A DNA stretch of 30,860 nucleotides from Bacteroidales bacterium UBA714 (GCA_002298075.1 DBLW01000058.1:1-30860), one strand, 5' to 3'; positions 15,869-24,592 are shown, counted from the stretch's first letter. A program made the numbers and translations. Notes: generated by a model not told the origin, from the letters alone.

Positions 15869-16936
15869 TTAATGTATGGCATCATCTATTGCCGTATCCT
15901 GGTGTATGAAATCAAATATAACAGCCCTACTGCGTGGGACTAATGGGAATTTTCTCTTTTTTAAAGTTTTGAACAAGTCTATGGTCTTGAAGTCATCAAT
16001 GGACATGAATGAGTCCGGATGGTTGCTGATATTCTCTTTGGTTTTGTAAATTATTCCTTTTCGGGATGCATTCAGATGATACCAATAAACCCCGATAGGG
16101 AATATAGTTTTTATTCCGGTGAATCTCTCAATCACACTGTCCTGATACTTATTAAGTGAGTTATACAGTTCGTCATATGAAGGGATATAATATGTTTCAG
16201 GCGTGACTTTGAATATAAGATGGTCTCCCTCCCCATTATAAGGAGGCAGTATATTCATACCATTTTCTATGATTTTCCCCAAAGAGACGAGTTTTTCATT
16301 ATCGCAGAGACTCATATTTATGCCCGATAGCGATGCAGTCGGCTTGACAGCCCTTACGTAGTCCAGCATTGCTTCCTTATATTTTTTCCAGAAGACCGGA
16401 TTTGCAAAAAGACGGCTTGTGCGGCTGGCACGGATACCTAATGACAAATATATTTTCCCTTCTAAGATTCTTATTATGTCAATGATTCTGCAAATCCTGT
16501 TTCCCCGGCATCTGTACGCATCACATAACTCTTTCAGCTTATCTTTGAAATATATCTGATCAGCATCTATCTTCATCACATATTCTTTAGTCGTATGTGC
16601 CAATGCATAGTTATAATATCCGGCCAAAGTATTTTCTGCCGGAATCTGTCCATTCATCACCATGTTGAATTCATCTTCCGAGAGATTCCATGCATATATA
16701 TGAGGTGTATATGGAAACACCTTGATTTTATCAGGATAACGCTGACGTGCCATTTCTATAACCTGCGGAGAATTGTCTGTACAATCATTATATACTATCA
16801 CTAATTCATCTAGAGCCGGAATGCAGGACTCTATGCATCGCATGATAAATTCCTCGTCATTCCTAACTCTCAGCATTCCGCTAACTCCGGGTTGCCTATT
16901 TCCCCCCCCCAGCTTTCCACCAAGCCCTGAAATCAT
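15869..16936 (-). CDS. Glycosyltransferase-like protein overlapping licD
   Basis: A 355-residue paralogue of the protein at 14059-15210. The domain starts at QPGVSGMLRVRNDEEF and has DELVIVYNDCTDNSP, the metal site KIDADQIY at about 122-129, and WYHLNASRKG in the C-terminal half. The ATG at 16936 lies inside licD, so the genes overlap by 41 bases in different frames. Residues 9-12 are encoded by the nine-G tract. The first 15 residues are therefore a by-product of licD sequence and do not match the paralogue's N-terminus, suggesting that the original start was lost. A second ATG at residue 21 is possible. Translation is probably coupled to licD. Confidence 0.75.
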   Translation of the reverse strand: MISGLGGKLGGGNRQPGVSGMLRVRNDEEFIMRCIESCIPALDELVIVYNDCTDNSPQVIEMARQRYPDKIKVFPYTPHIYAWNLSEDEFNMVMNGQIPAENTLAGYYNYALAHTTKEYVMKIDADQIYFKDKLKELCDAYRCRGNRICRIIDIIRILEGKIYLSLGIRASRTSRLFANPVFWKKYKEAMLDYVRAVKPTASLSGINMSLCDNEKLVSLGKIIENGMNILPPYNGEGDHLIFKVTPETYYIPSYDELYNSLNKYQDSVIERFTGIKTIFPIGVYWYHLNASRKGIIYKTKENISNHPDSFMSIDDFKTIDLFKTLKKRKFPLVPRSRAVIFDFIHQDTAIDDAIH

Positions 16937-17705
16937 GATTTCTGACCTGCATCTCTATCGGCGGTAGCCGCATGTAGTCTCCATAATGCTTGGTCAAATA
17001 AGCGTCATATGCAGAAATGCATCTGTAGGTACGGCCCTCAAAGGCAATGTCGGAGTACTCACGGAAAACATTTGCCTCCATGTGTTCTTTATGTCCATAC
17101 CTTCCGCTTATGGCACCGGCATACTCTGCTGTCACAAAATCTATGGAAGAGATGAATTTCTCCGCTCTTTCCACAGTCTTGCGGTGATTTATGAAAAGCA
17201 TACATATAGTTTTCAAGAAAGGGAATCTTACCAATGCCTCATCACCCGGACTTGTATAAATCATAAGCCTGTTTATGTTTACCATTTTCCCTAAGAATGA
17301 GTCAAGGCCCTCTTCCGGTGGCAATCCATCAACCGGAAAGACATCTACGAAGACCCCGTTTTTCCGTGTTACTTCTTCAGAGACTCTCTCAACCAGCACG
17401 GTCCGTTCATCGATTACCTTGCTGAAAGGCAGAATATAGCCATAATCCGTAAACGCATTCAATATCTTCAGATGCGGATACACTCCGTCAAACTCCTTAA
17501 GGAATCTGTTATAGTCGGGCCGGGGAAGCATGATGTCCACGTCGTCGTCCCACGGGATATACCCCTTGTGGCGCACTGCTCCAAGCAGAGTGCCGCCGCC
17601 GAGCGAATACCTGATGCCCCTCTCCATGCAGAATGCATGTATCTTGTCAAGGATGCCAAGCTGAATCTCACGCAATTCATTGATATCTATTTCCTTTCCC
17701 ATCAT
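16896..17705 (-). CDS. LicD-family phosphotransferase
   Basis: A 269-residue LicD (PF04991-type) protein. The diagnostic region is SLGGGTLLGAVRHKGYIPWDDDVDIML at about 35-60 (first part GGGTLLGAVRHKG, second WDDDVDIM), which holds the metal-binding aspartates of this nucleotidyltransferase-like fold. Bacterial LicD moves phosphocholine from CDP-choline, and the human relatives fukutin and FKRP move ribitol-5-phosphate from CDP-ribitol. Its start forms an ATGA overlap with the upstream SDR, and a cytidylyltransferase is two genes upstream, so a CDP-activated donor is likely. The C-terminus (HDFRAWWKAGGGK) ends in the nine-G tract, just before the stop. The choice between tandem ATGs at 17705 and 17702 is uncertain. 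Confidence 0.88.
   Translation of the reverse strand: MMGKEIDINELREIQLGILDKIHAFCMERGIRYSLGGGTLLGAVRHKGYIPWDDDVDIMLPRPDYNRFLKEFDGVYPHLKILNAFTDYGYILPFSKVIDERTVLVERVSEEVTRKNGVFVDVFPVDGLPPEEGLDSFLGKMVNINRLMIYTSPGDEALVRFPFLKTICMLFINHRKTVERAEKFISSIDFVTAEYAGAISGRYGHKEHMEANVFREYSDIAFEGRTYRCISAYDAYLTKHYGDYMRLPPIEMQVRNHDFRAWWKAGGGK
16902..16910. repeat. Homopolymer C9 (G9 on coding strand) at licD/glycosyltransferase overlap
   Basis: Nine consecutive C on the plus strand. They encode the three final glycines of LicD in one frame and residues 9-12 of the downstream glycosyltransferase in another. Confidence 0.95.
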
Positions 17706-18751
17706 TCGAAACTTTTGAGAGTCCTGTATATCCCTTCACGCAAACCGACAGACGGCCGGAAGCCAAGTGACTCAATCTTGGCCGTATCCAATGCCACACG
17801 CGTATAATTGCAGTAGCCTGTCATATCGGCATTATTTTCAAACCTGACAGCAATGCCACGCTCAGGCACAGCCTGGCATATAAGTCCGGCCACGTCCCGT
17901 ATCGGCATCGGCTCGGTCTCGTTTGCCAAATTATAGGCCTCACCCCCCTTGCCGTACAATGCGGAATAGACCAGTCCCATCACCGCATCACTGACATAAC
18001 AGAACGCACGGACGGCATCGCCGGCACTTTTCAGCACAATGTCCCTCCCGTTCAGAGCATCCCCGATAAAGTCCGCCATGACGCGCCCGTCCCCCTCGGT
18101 CTTCATGCCCGGGCCGTAGCTATGGGCAATCCTTACGTTCACGGCACGAATACCATGCTGAAGATAATAGCTCCTCAGGACAGTCTCGGCCGCACGCTTG
18201 CTCTCCGGATAGCATGACCGATTATCTAAAGGGTCAAGATATCCGAAAGAATTCTCATCAAGCAGAGTCTTGCCCTCAGTTGCGCCATACACCTCACGTG
18301 TTGATGCGAACACAACGCACCCGGAAGCCGAACGTCTTGCAAAATCCATCACATTGAAAGTGCCGAGGAGATTGCTCTTCATTATGCCTACAGGGTCTGA
18401 ATTAATGAAATAAGGGCTGGCATTGCCGGCAAAATGAAAGATATAATCCGCATGTCCCTCATAGCTTATGGGAGATGCAATATCCTGATTTACAATCCCA
18501 AAATAATCTTCATCCAGCACTTCCCTGAAAAGCGCCCTGGTCTTGTCAAGCGAGCGCGTCAGCACAACAGTCCTGACATCAATACCGACATGCTGCTTCA
18601 GATACAAGAAGAGATAAGCTGTATATGTACCGAGCATGGAATTGGCGCCTGTAATGAAAACCGTCTTGCCGTCAAACCTTGACCACGCGACAGAAGAACC
18701 TGCCATTTCACTCAAGTCCTGCTGCACTATGCTGTTGCTGTATCCGAACAT
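17702..18751 (-). CDS. NAD-dependent epimerase/dehydratase-like extended SDR
   Basis: A 349-residue SDR with TGANSMLG at 34-41, ASTREVYG at 149-156 and the catalytic YPESK at 181-185. The STREVYG and YPESKRAAE forms resemble UDP-glucuronate decarboxylase and related enzymes more than RfbB. An N-terminal extension of about 25 residues precedes the Rossmann fold. It lies between the IspD/TarI-like cytidylyltransferase and licD and is joined to licD by an ATGA overlap. It probably makes or modifies the alditol or sugar part of the CDP-linked donor used by LicD, by inference. The exact reaction cannot be read from sequence. Confidence 0.82.
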   Translation of the reverse strand: MFGYSNSIVQQDLSEMAGSSVAWSRFDGKTVFITGANSMLGTYTAYLFLYLKQHVGIDVRTVVLTRSLDKTRALFREVLDEDYFGIVNQDIASPISYEGHADYIFHFAGNASPYFINSDPVGIMKSNLLGTFNVMDFARRSASGCVVFASTREVYGATEGKTLLDENSFGYLDPLDNRSCYPESKRAAETVLRSYYLQHGIRAVNVRIAHSYGPGMKTEGDGRVMADFIGDALNGRDIVLKSAGDAVRAFCYVSDAVMGLVYSALYGKGGEAYNLANETEPMPIRDVAGLICQAVPERGIAVRFENNADMTGYCNYTRVALDTAKIESLGFRPSVGLREGIYRTLKSFE

Positions 18752-18774
18752 TTCCTGTTTTTATATGATTGTTG

Positions 18775-19494
18775 CTAAAAACCGAATATTTGCTGATTCT
18801 CATGCACTTCCACCATTGCACGAAAGATGAAATAATCAGTAGGAGTCGTAATCTTTATGTTTTCCATCGGGCCTTCTATCAGTCCGAGCTTATGGCCGTA
18901 ATGGTTCATCATAGTGCAGCTGTCCACAAAATCATTCCGGCCCTCTGCAAGTGCCTTGCGGTGAGCGGACAATATGTCATCCAGCCTGAAGCTCTGAGGA
19001 GCGCGTGCTATAAGGGAATTCTTACGTTCCGGTATCTCAAGGCCTTCCCCCATATTTACGACAAAGGTTTCCGTTGCAGGAATGCAGGTTATGCAGCTTC
19101 CGCATTCTGCGACCTTTGCTATATTGTCAGAGATTGTCTGTTCCGTAATCAGCGGACGCACACCATCATGAATCAGCACTACAGCACCAGGCTGCCCCGC
19201 CGCATACTCCTCAGCTGCACAAAGGCCATTATAAATGGAAAGCTGTCCGGTCTCGCCGCCGGGAACAATCCTCACAACCTTATTGACCTCAAACTTCTTG
19301 AGCATCTTTTCCAAAAAAGGAATCCACGGCTCAATGCACACGACCACAATGGCATCTATATCCGGATGATTATCAAACAATTCAAGCGTATAGATTATAA
19401 CCGGCTTGCCGTTCAAGTCCAGAAACTGCTTGGGACGCGACTTGGTATTCATCCTGCTGCCGACACCTCCGGCAAAAATCACTGCAATATTCAT
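18775..19494 (-). CDS. IspD/TarI-family cytidylyltransferase
   Basis: A 239-residue GT-A-like nucleotidyltransferase with the CTP-binding FAGGVGSRM at 7-15, RPKQF at 20-24, IHDGVRP at 108-114 and KITTPTDYFIF near 215. These are shared by IspD (CDP-methylerythritol) and TarI/Bcs1 (CDP-ribitol) enzymes. In a capsule operon next to an SDR and LicD, the CDP-alditol (ribitol or similar) role is much more likely than isoprenoid synthesis, by context. It starts 14 bases after the acyltransferase stop. The plus-strand reading frame opposite it is a shadow. Confidence 0.87.
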   Translation of the reverse strand: MNIAVIFAGGVGSRMNTKSRPKQFLDLNGKPVIIYTLELFDNHPDIDAIVVVCIEPWIPFLEKMLKKFEVNKVVRIVPGGETGQLSIYNGLCAAEEYAAGQPGAVVLIHDGVRPLITEQTISDNIAKVAECGSCITCIPATETFVVNMGEGLEIPERKNSLIARAPQSFRLDDILSAHRKALAEGRNDFVDSCTMMNHYGHKLGLIEGPMENIKITTPTDYFIFRAMVEVHENQQIFGF

Positions 19495-19508
19495 AATTAG
19501 TTATCAAG

Positions 19509-20558
19509 CTACCACTTGCCATATATCCATGGCAGGTGTTTGTACAATATCTGATGAATCAAATAACACAAGACCAATATCACAGAGGCAATGACCAATG
19601 TATAGACAAACGACAATAAGGACAATTCCTCAGCCCAGCCTATCGTAAATTTGACCGTATAGCAAAAAAGCATTTGTACGCAAAGTATCGTAACAAGTGA
19701 ATTAGCTGCATTAATAACAAGCTGCCGTTCTTTGAACAATGATGAAAAATACAGAACTGCCATTGAGGCAACAAATCCGTTTAAGTAAAATAGCGGTATG
19801 CTATATAGTTTATGTATTCCGAAGCGCACCAGGCTCATTGATGTCCTGCCATTGAATCTTGCAGATAAAATGAAAACGGCAAACAGAATAATCATGACAA
19901 AAACCGGAAACTTCACATTCAGAAAGCCATCAATTGTATTCTTATATTTATAACCAATATAATATATCGGGAATGCCATAAGAGCTTGTTTTAAGTACAG
20001 GACATTAAATTTGTACATTAATGCGAACAACAATATGCCCCCCCCAATCAATAAATAGCGATATCTTTTATTTTTCTCCAGTACATCAGCCATTGCCTTG
20101 CACCAAAATAATGCAAGAAGAAACCAACATGGAATATTTGCAATCTGAGTTCCGCGAGCGACACCTTTTAGAGTAACATAAACTTGGTCTATTCCAATTC
20201 CGATTACGTCGAAAGGCATCGGACGGTGATATACAGCATCATAGTCCCAAAAATCAAAATAAAACAACACACTACTTATTGCAATATATGCCCCGATAAA
20301 GACAGCTGCTGGACGCAGAAGTGTCCTGGCATACTTTCTCCATTCAATTGCTCCCTTGTATTTATGCAGCATCCCACTGACCATAAAAAAGAAAGGCATA
20401 TGAAAAGCGTAGATATACATGCGTCCATTTCCCCTGCAATCATACGTCACAAGATGACCGACTATAACAAGCAGGGCAACAATTACGCGAGCATAATCCA
20501 AATATGCAACACGTTGATTATCACCCACAGCATCAACTCTCCCCATCATTTTATGCAT
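19509..20558 (-). CDS. Acyltransferase-3 family membrane O-acyltransferase
   Basis: A 349-residue integral membrane protein with about ten hydrophobic segments. The N-terminal pattern AYLDYARVIVALLVIVGHLV, with its conserved Arg and His, and YAFHMPFFFMVSGML are the hallmarks of Acyl_transf_3 proteins. These move acetyl or other short acyl groups onto surface sugars across or at the inner membrane. Residues 172-174 (GGG in LLIGGGILLF) come from an eight-G tract in the middle of the protein, so a one-base change would remove half of the membrane segments. The start at 20558 could instead be an ATG three or four codons later. The gene is intact here. Confidence 0.86.
   Translation of the reverse strand: MHKMMGRVDAVGDNQRVAYLDYARVIVALLVIVGHLVTYDCRGNGRMYIYAFHMPFFFMVSGMLHKYKGAIEWRKYARTLLRPAAVFIGAYIAISSVLFYFDFWDYDAVYHRPMPFDVIGIGIDQVYVTLKGVARGTQIANIPCWFLLALFWCKAMADVLEKNKRYRYLLIGGGILLFALMYKFNVLYLKQALMAFPIYYIGYKYKNTIDGFLNVKFPVFVMIILFAVFILSARFNGRTSMSLVRFGIHKLYSIPLFYLNGFVASMAVLYFSSLFKERQLVINAANSLVTILCVQMLFCYTVKFTIGWAEELSLLSFVYTLVIASVILVLCYLIHQILYKHLPWIYGKW
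20038..20045. repeat. Homopolymer C8 (G8 on coding strand) in the acyltransferase-3 gene
   Basis: Eight consecutive C on the plus strand, in the codons of residues 172-174 of 349. The gene is in frame at the present length. Confidence 0.95.
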
Positions 20559-20615
20559 ATAAATAATCTGATGCTATATTCAACTTTATGAGCAAGGCAC
20601 TCACCAAAGTCATCC

Positions 20616-21764
20616 CTATACAATATATCTCTCTATGAAATCAAATGACTGCTTTCTAAGCGCAGACAACCTCATATTGACATTCTTATAATCGATTAGA
20701 CTCATTGTCTGAGGGATTCTTTTATCATCATAAGGAATTAGCCTGTCCGTAAGTCCCAAACCATCAACAATACTCTTCATTCTGTAATCCGACCCGTCAC
20801 GCTGAAATAAAGTAAACTGCTTCTCAAATAAAACAGAGAAACAACAACCATGAAAAGCATTACAAACAACATAATCCGCATACTTAAAGTATCCAAGCCA
20901 CTCTTCAATGCCCAAATCCGTTTTAACCTTATGCTTGAATCGGATTTTATTAATGCTGTAATTACTTATTTCTATCATTTCCAGATTCAACTGCTCCGCC
21001 AATTTCGCCGCTTCCAGTAGCATTTGCTTATCATTGGTCATACAATTATAAACCAGAAGATAATTCCGTTCTTTCGGAACAGCTGTTATCGGGTCGTAAT
21101 CATTGCTGTCCAACAATAGAGTCGGATCCAGAACCCATGATACATCACGTTTTAATATCTTCTGCAAATACTCAGCACCTTCCTTTTCACGGCAACTTAT
21201 TGCCAGATAATCCTTGGTCATGGAAACAATACGCTCCTGTTCCTTTTCATCTAAAGGCCTTGCTCCAATTGAAGGTGAATATGCAATCTTGTTTTTATTC
21301 TTCGCAAATGGAGCATTCAAGAAAAATATATCATCAAAATCATTGTTCCCATACAATTTCCAGATGACATCGCTTTCACACACATAAGTATCTATATCCA
21401 GATTCTCAATTGATTCTAATGACATCAGTTCATTATAATCATATTCGAAAGAAGTTTTGAAATAATATTTGTCAAAGAAGTTTTGAAATTTTCTAAACTT
21501 TCTGACATTTTGGAACAATCCTAAAAATCCCCAATTCAAGCAACACCATACGGCACCTCGCAAATTGCGCATGCTGAATATATTGAAGAGCGGATATTTT
21601 AAATTGTACTTCTCAAGAGATCTTGGAAGATAATCTATTACTACTGATTGTTTCCCCTTCTTCTTCAGATACTGCTGAAAAGCATACGTATGCAATGCAG
21701 CACCATAATTCATATGGTTAGAATGAATGTTATAAGAAACAAGCCCTATTAATCTTTTTTCCAT
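20616..21764 (-). CDS. Polysaccharide pyruvyl transferase family protein, copy A
   Basis: A 382-residue member of PS_pyruv_trans (PF04230). The start has YNIHSNHMNYGAALHTYAFQ, with the N-Y-G-A-x-L-x-x-Y-A pattern of this family. A central SDVIWKLYGNNDF and IAYSPSIGA follow, and a C-terminal NAFHGCCFSVLFEKQFTLF carries the conserved histidine. Family members add pyruvate ketals from PEP or act as sialyltransferase-like GT-B enzymes, so pyruvylation is likely but not certain. It ends about 58 bases before the acyltransferase start and follows another family member by 15 bases. Confidence 0.85.
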   Translation of the reverse strand: MEKRLIGLVSYNIHSNHMNYGAALHTYAFQQYLKKKGKQSVVIDYLPRSLEKYNLKYPLFNIFSMRNLRGAVWCCLNWGFLGLFQNVRKFRKFQNFFDKYYFKTSFEYDYNELMSLESIENLDIDTYVCESDVIWKLYGNNDFDDIFFLNAPFAKNKNKIAYSPSIGARPLDEKEQERIVSMTKDYLAISCREKEGAEYLQKILKRDVSWVLDPTLLLDSNDYDPITAVPKERNYLLVYNCMTNDKQMLLEAAKLAEQLNLEMIEISNYSINKIRFKHKVKTDLGIEEWLGYFKYADYVVCNAFHGCCFSVLFEKQFTLFQRDGSDYRMKSIVDGLGLTDRLIPYDDKRIPQTMSLIDYKNVNMRLSALRKQSFDFIERYIV

Positions 21765-21779
21765 ACGCTTCTGCTATTT

Positions 21780-23045
21780 TCAGGCGCAGAAGCGCAATTC
21801 CTGCCTATTATTTAATATATGAATAGGTCGTATCTTCCCCCCCCCTATCACAATATGCTCTTTCATCTCCATTGAAATGGTCTTACGGTCTATCTCCATT
21901 ATATCTTCAATTATTGTCTGTCTGAACTCAGACTTGACGGCCTGGTCATATCCGGCAGCCGCAGCCTTATACAATTGTCCCACAATATTTGCGGCACTGA
22001 AATCATCATGTCTGATGAAATTATCCTCCGCATGGATATTGCGCCCGAAAAGCGGAAGTTTGTCATTCCATACCAGCCCGACGGCAGGAACATCAAGTGA
22101 ATAGGCAATTATGCAGGCGTGCAAGCGTGCTGCCACTATTGCCAGATAGCCCGAAATAATGTCAACAAGTTCATGGGTATTTTCCGGATACCTGCGGCAT
22201 AGTCTGATTCCCTCCTCAGCAAGACTTGCACAAACCTGCTCGGCAAAATCATTGTCAGCAGGAAGTCCGTTCGTAAACACTTCCACATCGCACCCGTCTG
22301 CTGCAAATGTCCTTATGACATCCTTATATAATGTCAGCAATTCTACAGGCCCGAAGTCTATCTCATTATCATTGAAGATACCGCCTCTGACGACACCGAC
22401 ACCTATTTTCCGGCTCTCCTTTTTCTTTATTCCGTAAGCCTCACTGACCCACACGGCAGGATCCGAGACACGCAGTAAAGGTCTCCTTGGATTTCCATCA
22501 TAGTACTTGCCTGCCAGCGTTTCCAAATCGTCACGCGTCGAGACATGAATTAAAGCAGGAAGCTGCATCGCCTGCTTGAGCATACGGCATTTGAAATCAG
22601 AGTCGCTATAGCCTTCAACCCCTACGGCATTGAAAACAACTGGGACATTCAGGCTCTCGGCGGCGTTCAGAAGTGCAGTCAACTCTGCATAAAAAAACTG
22701 ATACGTCCACTTGACGATTCCGCCTCCGACCACTACGACAAGGTCCAAATCCTTGATGTAAGTCTCAAAATATTCACGCGTCTTCTTAAAAATCATTTTT
22801 TCAAAACTCAATGAATATAGCCTGCCGGGGCTGAAGATTCTGGCTACCCTGTTCCTTACCTTCCACATAATCGAAGGCCTGTATGTCTTTCGCACATAGT
22901 CAAGATAAAGCCTTTGGGAGACAAAATCTCCAGACTCCACACACTTTCCATACAGCCACTCTGTGCAATCGAAAATAATAGGGTCACCCAGATTTTTTTC
23001 GTTGTATAAACCTACAAAGCAAATTTTCCGCTGTTTGTCACTCAT
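21780..23045 (-). CDS. Polysaccharide pyruvyl transferase family protein, copy B
   Basis: A 421-residue PS_pyruv_trans-type protein. It begins with ICFVGLYNEKNLGDPIIFD, the N-x-G-D motif seen in CsaB/WcaK-like members. DLVVVVGGGIVKW and AARLHACIIAYSLDVPAVGL follow, with the conserved R-x-H near the donor site. It is only distantly related to copy A, since the N-terminal motif type differs. Residues 401-403 (VIGGGKI) come from a nine-G tract about 20 codons before the stop, so slippage would change only the tail. It begins 17 bases after the flippase stop. Confidence 0.84.
   Translation of the reverse strand: MSDKQRKICFVGLYNEKNLGDPIIFDCTEWLYGKCVESGDFVSQRLYLDYVRKTYRPSIMWKVRNRVARIFSPGRLYSLSFEKMIFKKTREYFETYIKDLDLVVVVGGGIVKWTYQFFYAELTALLNAAESLNVPVVFNAVGVEGYSDSDFKCRMLKQAMQLPALIHVSTRDDLETLAGKYYDGNPRRPLLRVSDPAVWVSEAYGIKKKESRKIGVGVVRGGIFNDNEIDFGPVELLTLYKDVIRTFAADGCDVEVFTNGLPADNDFAEQVCASLAEEGIRLCRRYPENTHELVDIISGYLAIVAARLHACIIAYSLDVPAVGLVWNDKLPLFGRNIHAEDNFIRHDDFSAANIVGQLYKAAAAGYDQAVKSEFRQTIIEDIMEIDRKTISMEMKEHIVIGGGKIRPIHILNNRQELRFCA
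21837..21845. repeat. Homopolymer C9 (G9 on coding strand) near the 3' end of pyruvyl transferase copy B
   Basis: Nine consecutive C on the plus strand, in the codons of residues 401-403 of 421. The gene is in frame at the present length. Confidence 0.95.
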
Positions 23046-23062
23046 ATGATTTTTACAAAAAC

Positions 23063-24592
23063 TTATGAAACAATTTGTTTTCGTTTAAGCAGCACCATCA
23101 CCCTCTCCCGTTCGGACCTGCTGATTCCGATAAAGAAAACGGAAGTCATATAAAATACCATAAAAGTCAAGACACTTGCAATCAGATACTTCCATCCAGC
23201 CAAATCCAGGTATGACAAGATAGCGGTTGGAATTACGGACAATGCTGTTACAAGTGAGATCGGCAAAAGTACCTTGCGTGCAAACTCCCTTATGGGGAAC
23301 TGAATCTTTGCCCGCATAAAAAGCAGACGTATAGCCAAATAAGCAAAATCCAGGCAGCACTTGATTTCCATCACAACTGTCGGCGAATATCCGGCCTTCA
23401 AAAAGAAATAAGATATTATTATGTTCAAAAATATGACACTGCTTATAACTATCTGATAATTACGGATCTTACCTGTAGCCTGAATCGTCATCCACATTGG
23501 AGCGGAAAGTGTCTCCAACAGAAGATAAATGAGATTCAGCACAACGAATTCAGATGCAAATTCAGGAACTTTTCCCAGCCAGACCTCAAGAAGGAACTGT
23601 GCGTTGAACATTACAGGACAAGCCAATGCAAAAAGCAGGAAGTAAGAATACTTCGCAGTATTGTGCACCAGTGCACGCAATGCATCAAACTCCTCCCCTG
23701 AGTAATATTTAACTATTTGCGGACGGAATGCTATCTGAAAATTCCCCACGAACTGATTGACAGCAGCGCTGACCTGATTCGCCACACCTACAGCCGCATT
23801 CACGGTCACACCATAAAAGAAATTCAGCAACAGATTCAAGCCCTGGTTGGCACTCATAGAAGCGACAGAGCCGAAAAGGCTCCACCCTGAAAACGATGCC
23901 ATTGACTTGAATATTCCGGAATCCCACACTCTCGTAATACGTATTGTTGTAAACTTCCTATGACAATAAAACTGCACGCACACGAAAATTATCAATGCAA
24001 TCACAAGGTGATTGACAGCATATAATTTCAACTTGTCCCCCAGAAACCATGTCAAAGAAAAGGCATTCAACAATTTCAAGGCGACATCAAGAATGCTTAC
24101 GTAAGCATAATAGGACATGTTTTCATGCGCTATTATCAACGACTCAAACGGTGTCTTGACAAGTGACAGCAAGAATGTAAGGAGTGAGAACTGAAACACG
24201 AACATCGCCGCTCCAGTCCTGTCCGGAGGCAAATTCATCTTGTTGCTGATATACCATACTCCTCCAAGCTCAACCAGCAAAAACATCACAAGAGCGAGAA
24301 TAAGAAAACAATAAAGGCTTATATTGAATATCGTATTCAAGTTGCCCCCATCTTTTTTCCCAAGCTCAAAATTATAGAAGCGCTGAGTCGCAGTTCCCAA
24401 AGGGCCGCTTATGAATGAAAACATTACGACTACAGAACCAACAATATTGTAGATTCCGTAGTCTTCAATACCCAAGGCCTGCAGAACGATACGCGAAGTA
24501 TACAGCTGCACCAGCATCGTTATGCCCATACGCAAGTACAGGTAAAACGTGTTCTTAGCTATTCTTCTGTTGTTCTGTGCGGTGTCTGTCAT
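23063..24592 (-). CDS. wzx: Wzx-type polysaccharide flippase (MOP superfamily)
   Basis: A 509-residue protein with about twelve to fourteen hydrophobic segments. It flips undecaprenyl-linked repeat units to the periplasm. The start MTDTAQNNRRIAKNTFYLYL is chosen because the conserved first segment of the family, TFYLYLRMGITMLVQLYTSR then GIEDYGIYNIVGSVV, follows at once. The open frame extends 33 codons upstream, but these are basic and of unusual composition and fall in a G/C-rich stretch after wzz. SGPLGTATQRFYNFELGKKD is a typical loop. It is the only flippase in the operon and pairs with the EpsG-type polymerase. Confidence 0.9.
   Translation of the reverse strand: MTDTAQNNRRIAKNTFYLYLRMGITMLVQLYTSRIVLQALGIEDYGIYNIVGSVVVMFSFISGPLGTATQRFYNFELGKKDGGNLNTIFNISLYCFLILALVMFLLVELGGVWYISNKMNLPPDRTGAAMFVFQFSLLTFLLSLVKTPFESLIIAHENMSYYAYVSILDVALKLLNAFSLTWFLGDKLKLYAVNHLVIALIIFVCVQFYCHRKFTTIRITRVWDSGIFKSMASFSGWSLFGSVASMSANQGLNLLLNFFYGVTVNAAVGVANQVSAAVNQFVGNFQIAFRPQIVKYYSGEEFDALRALVHNTAKYSYFLLFALACPVMFNAQFLLEVWLGKVPEFASEFVVLNLIYLLLETLSAPMWMTIQATGKIRNYQIVISSVIFLNIIISYFFLKAGYSPTVVMEIKCCLDFAYLAIRLLFMRAKIQFPIREFARKVLLPISLVTALSVIPTAILSYLDLAGWKYLIASVLTFMVFYMTSVFFIGISRSERERVMVLLKRKQIVS

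Noticed and set aside
18769..19500. Plus-strand 243-codon frame opposite the cytidylyltransferase
   Set aside because: Antisense shadow; the minus-strand product has all IspD/TarI motifs.
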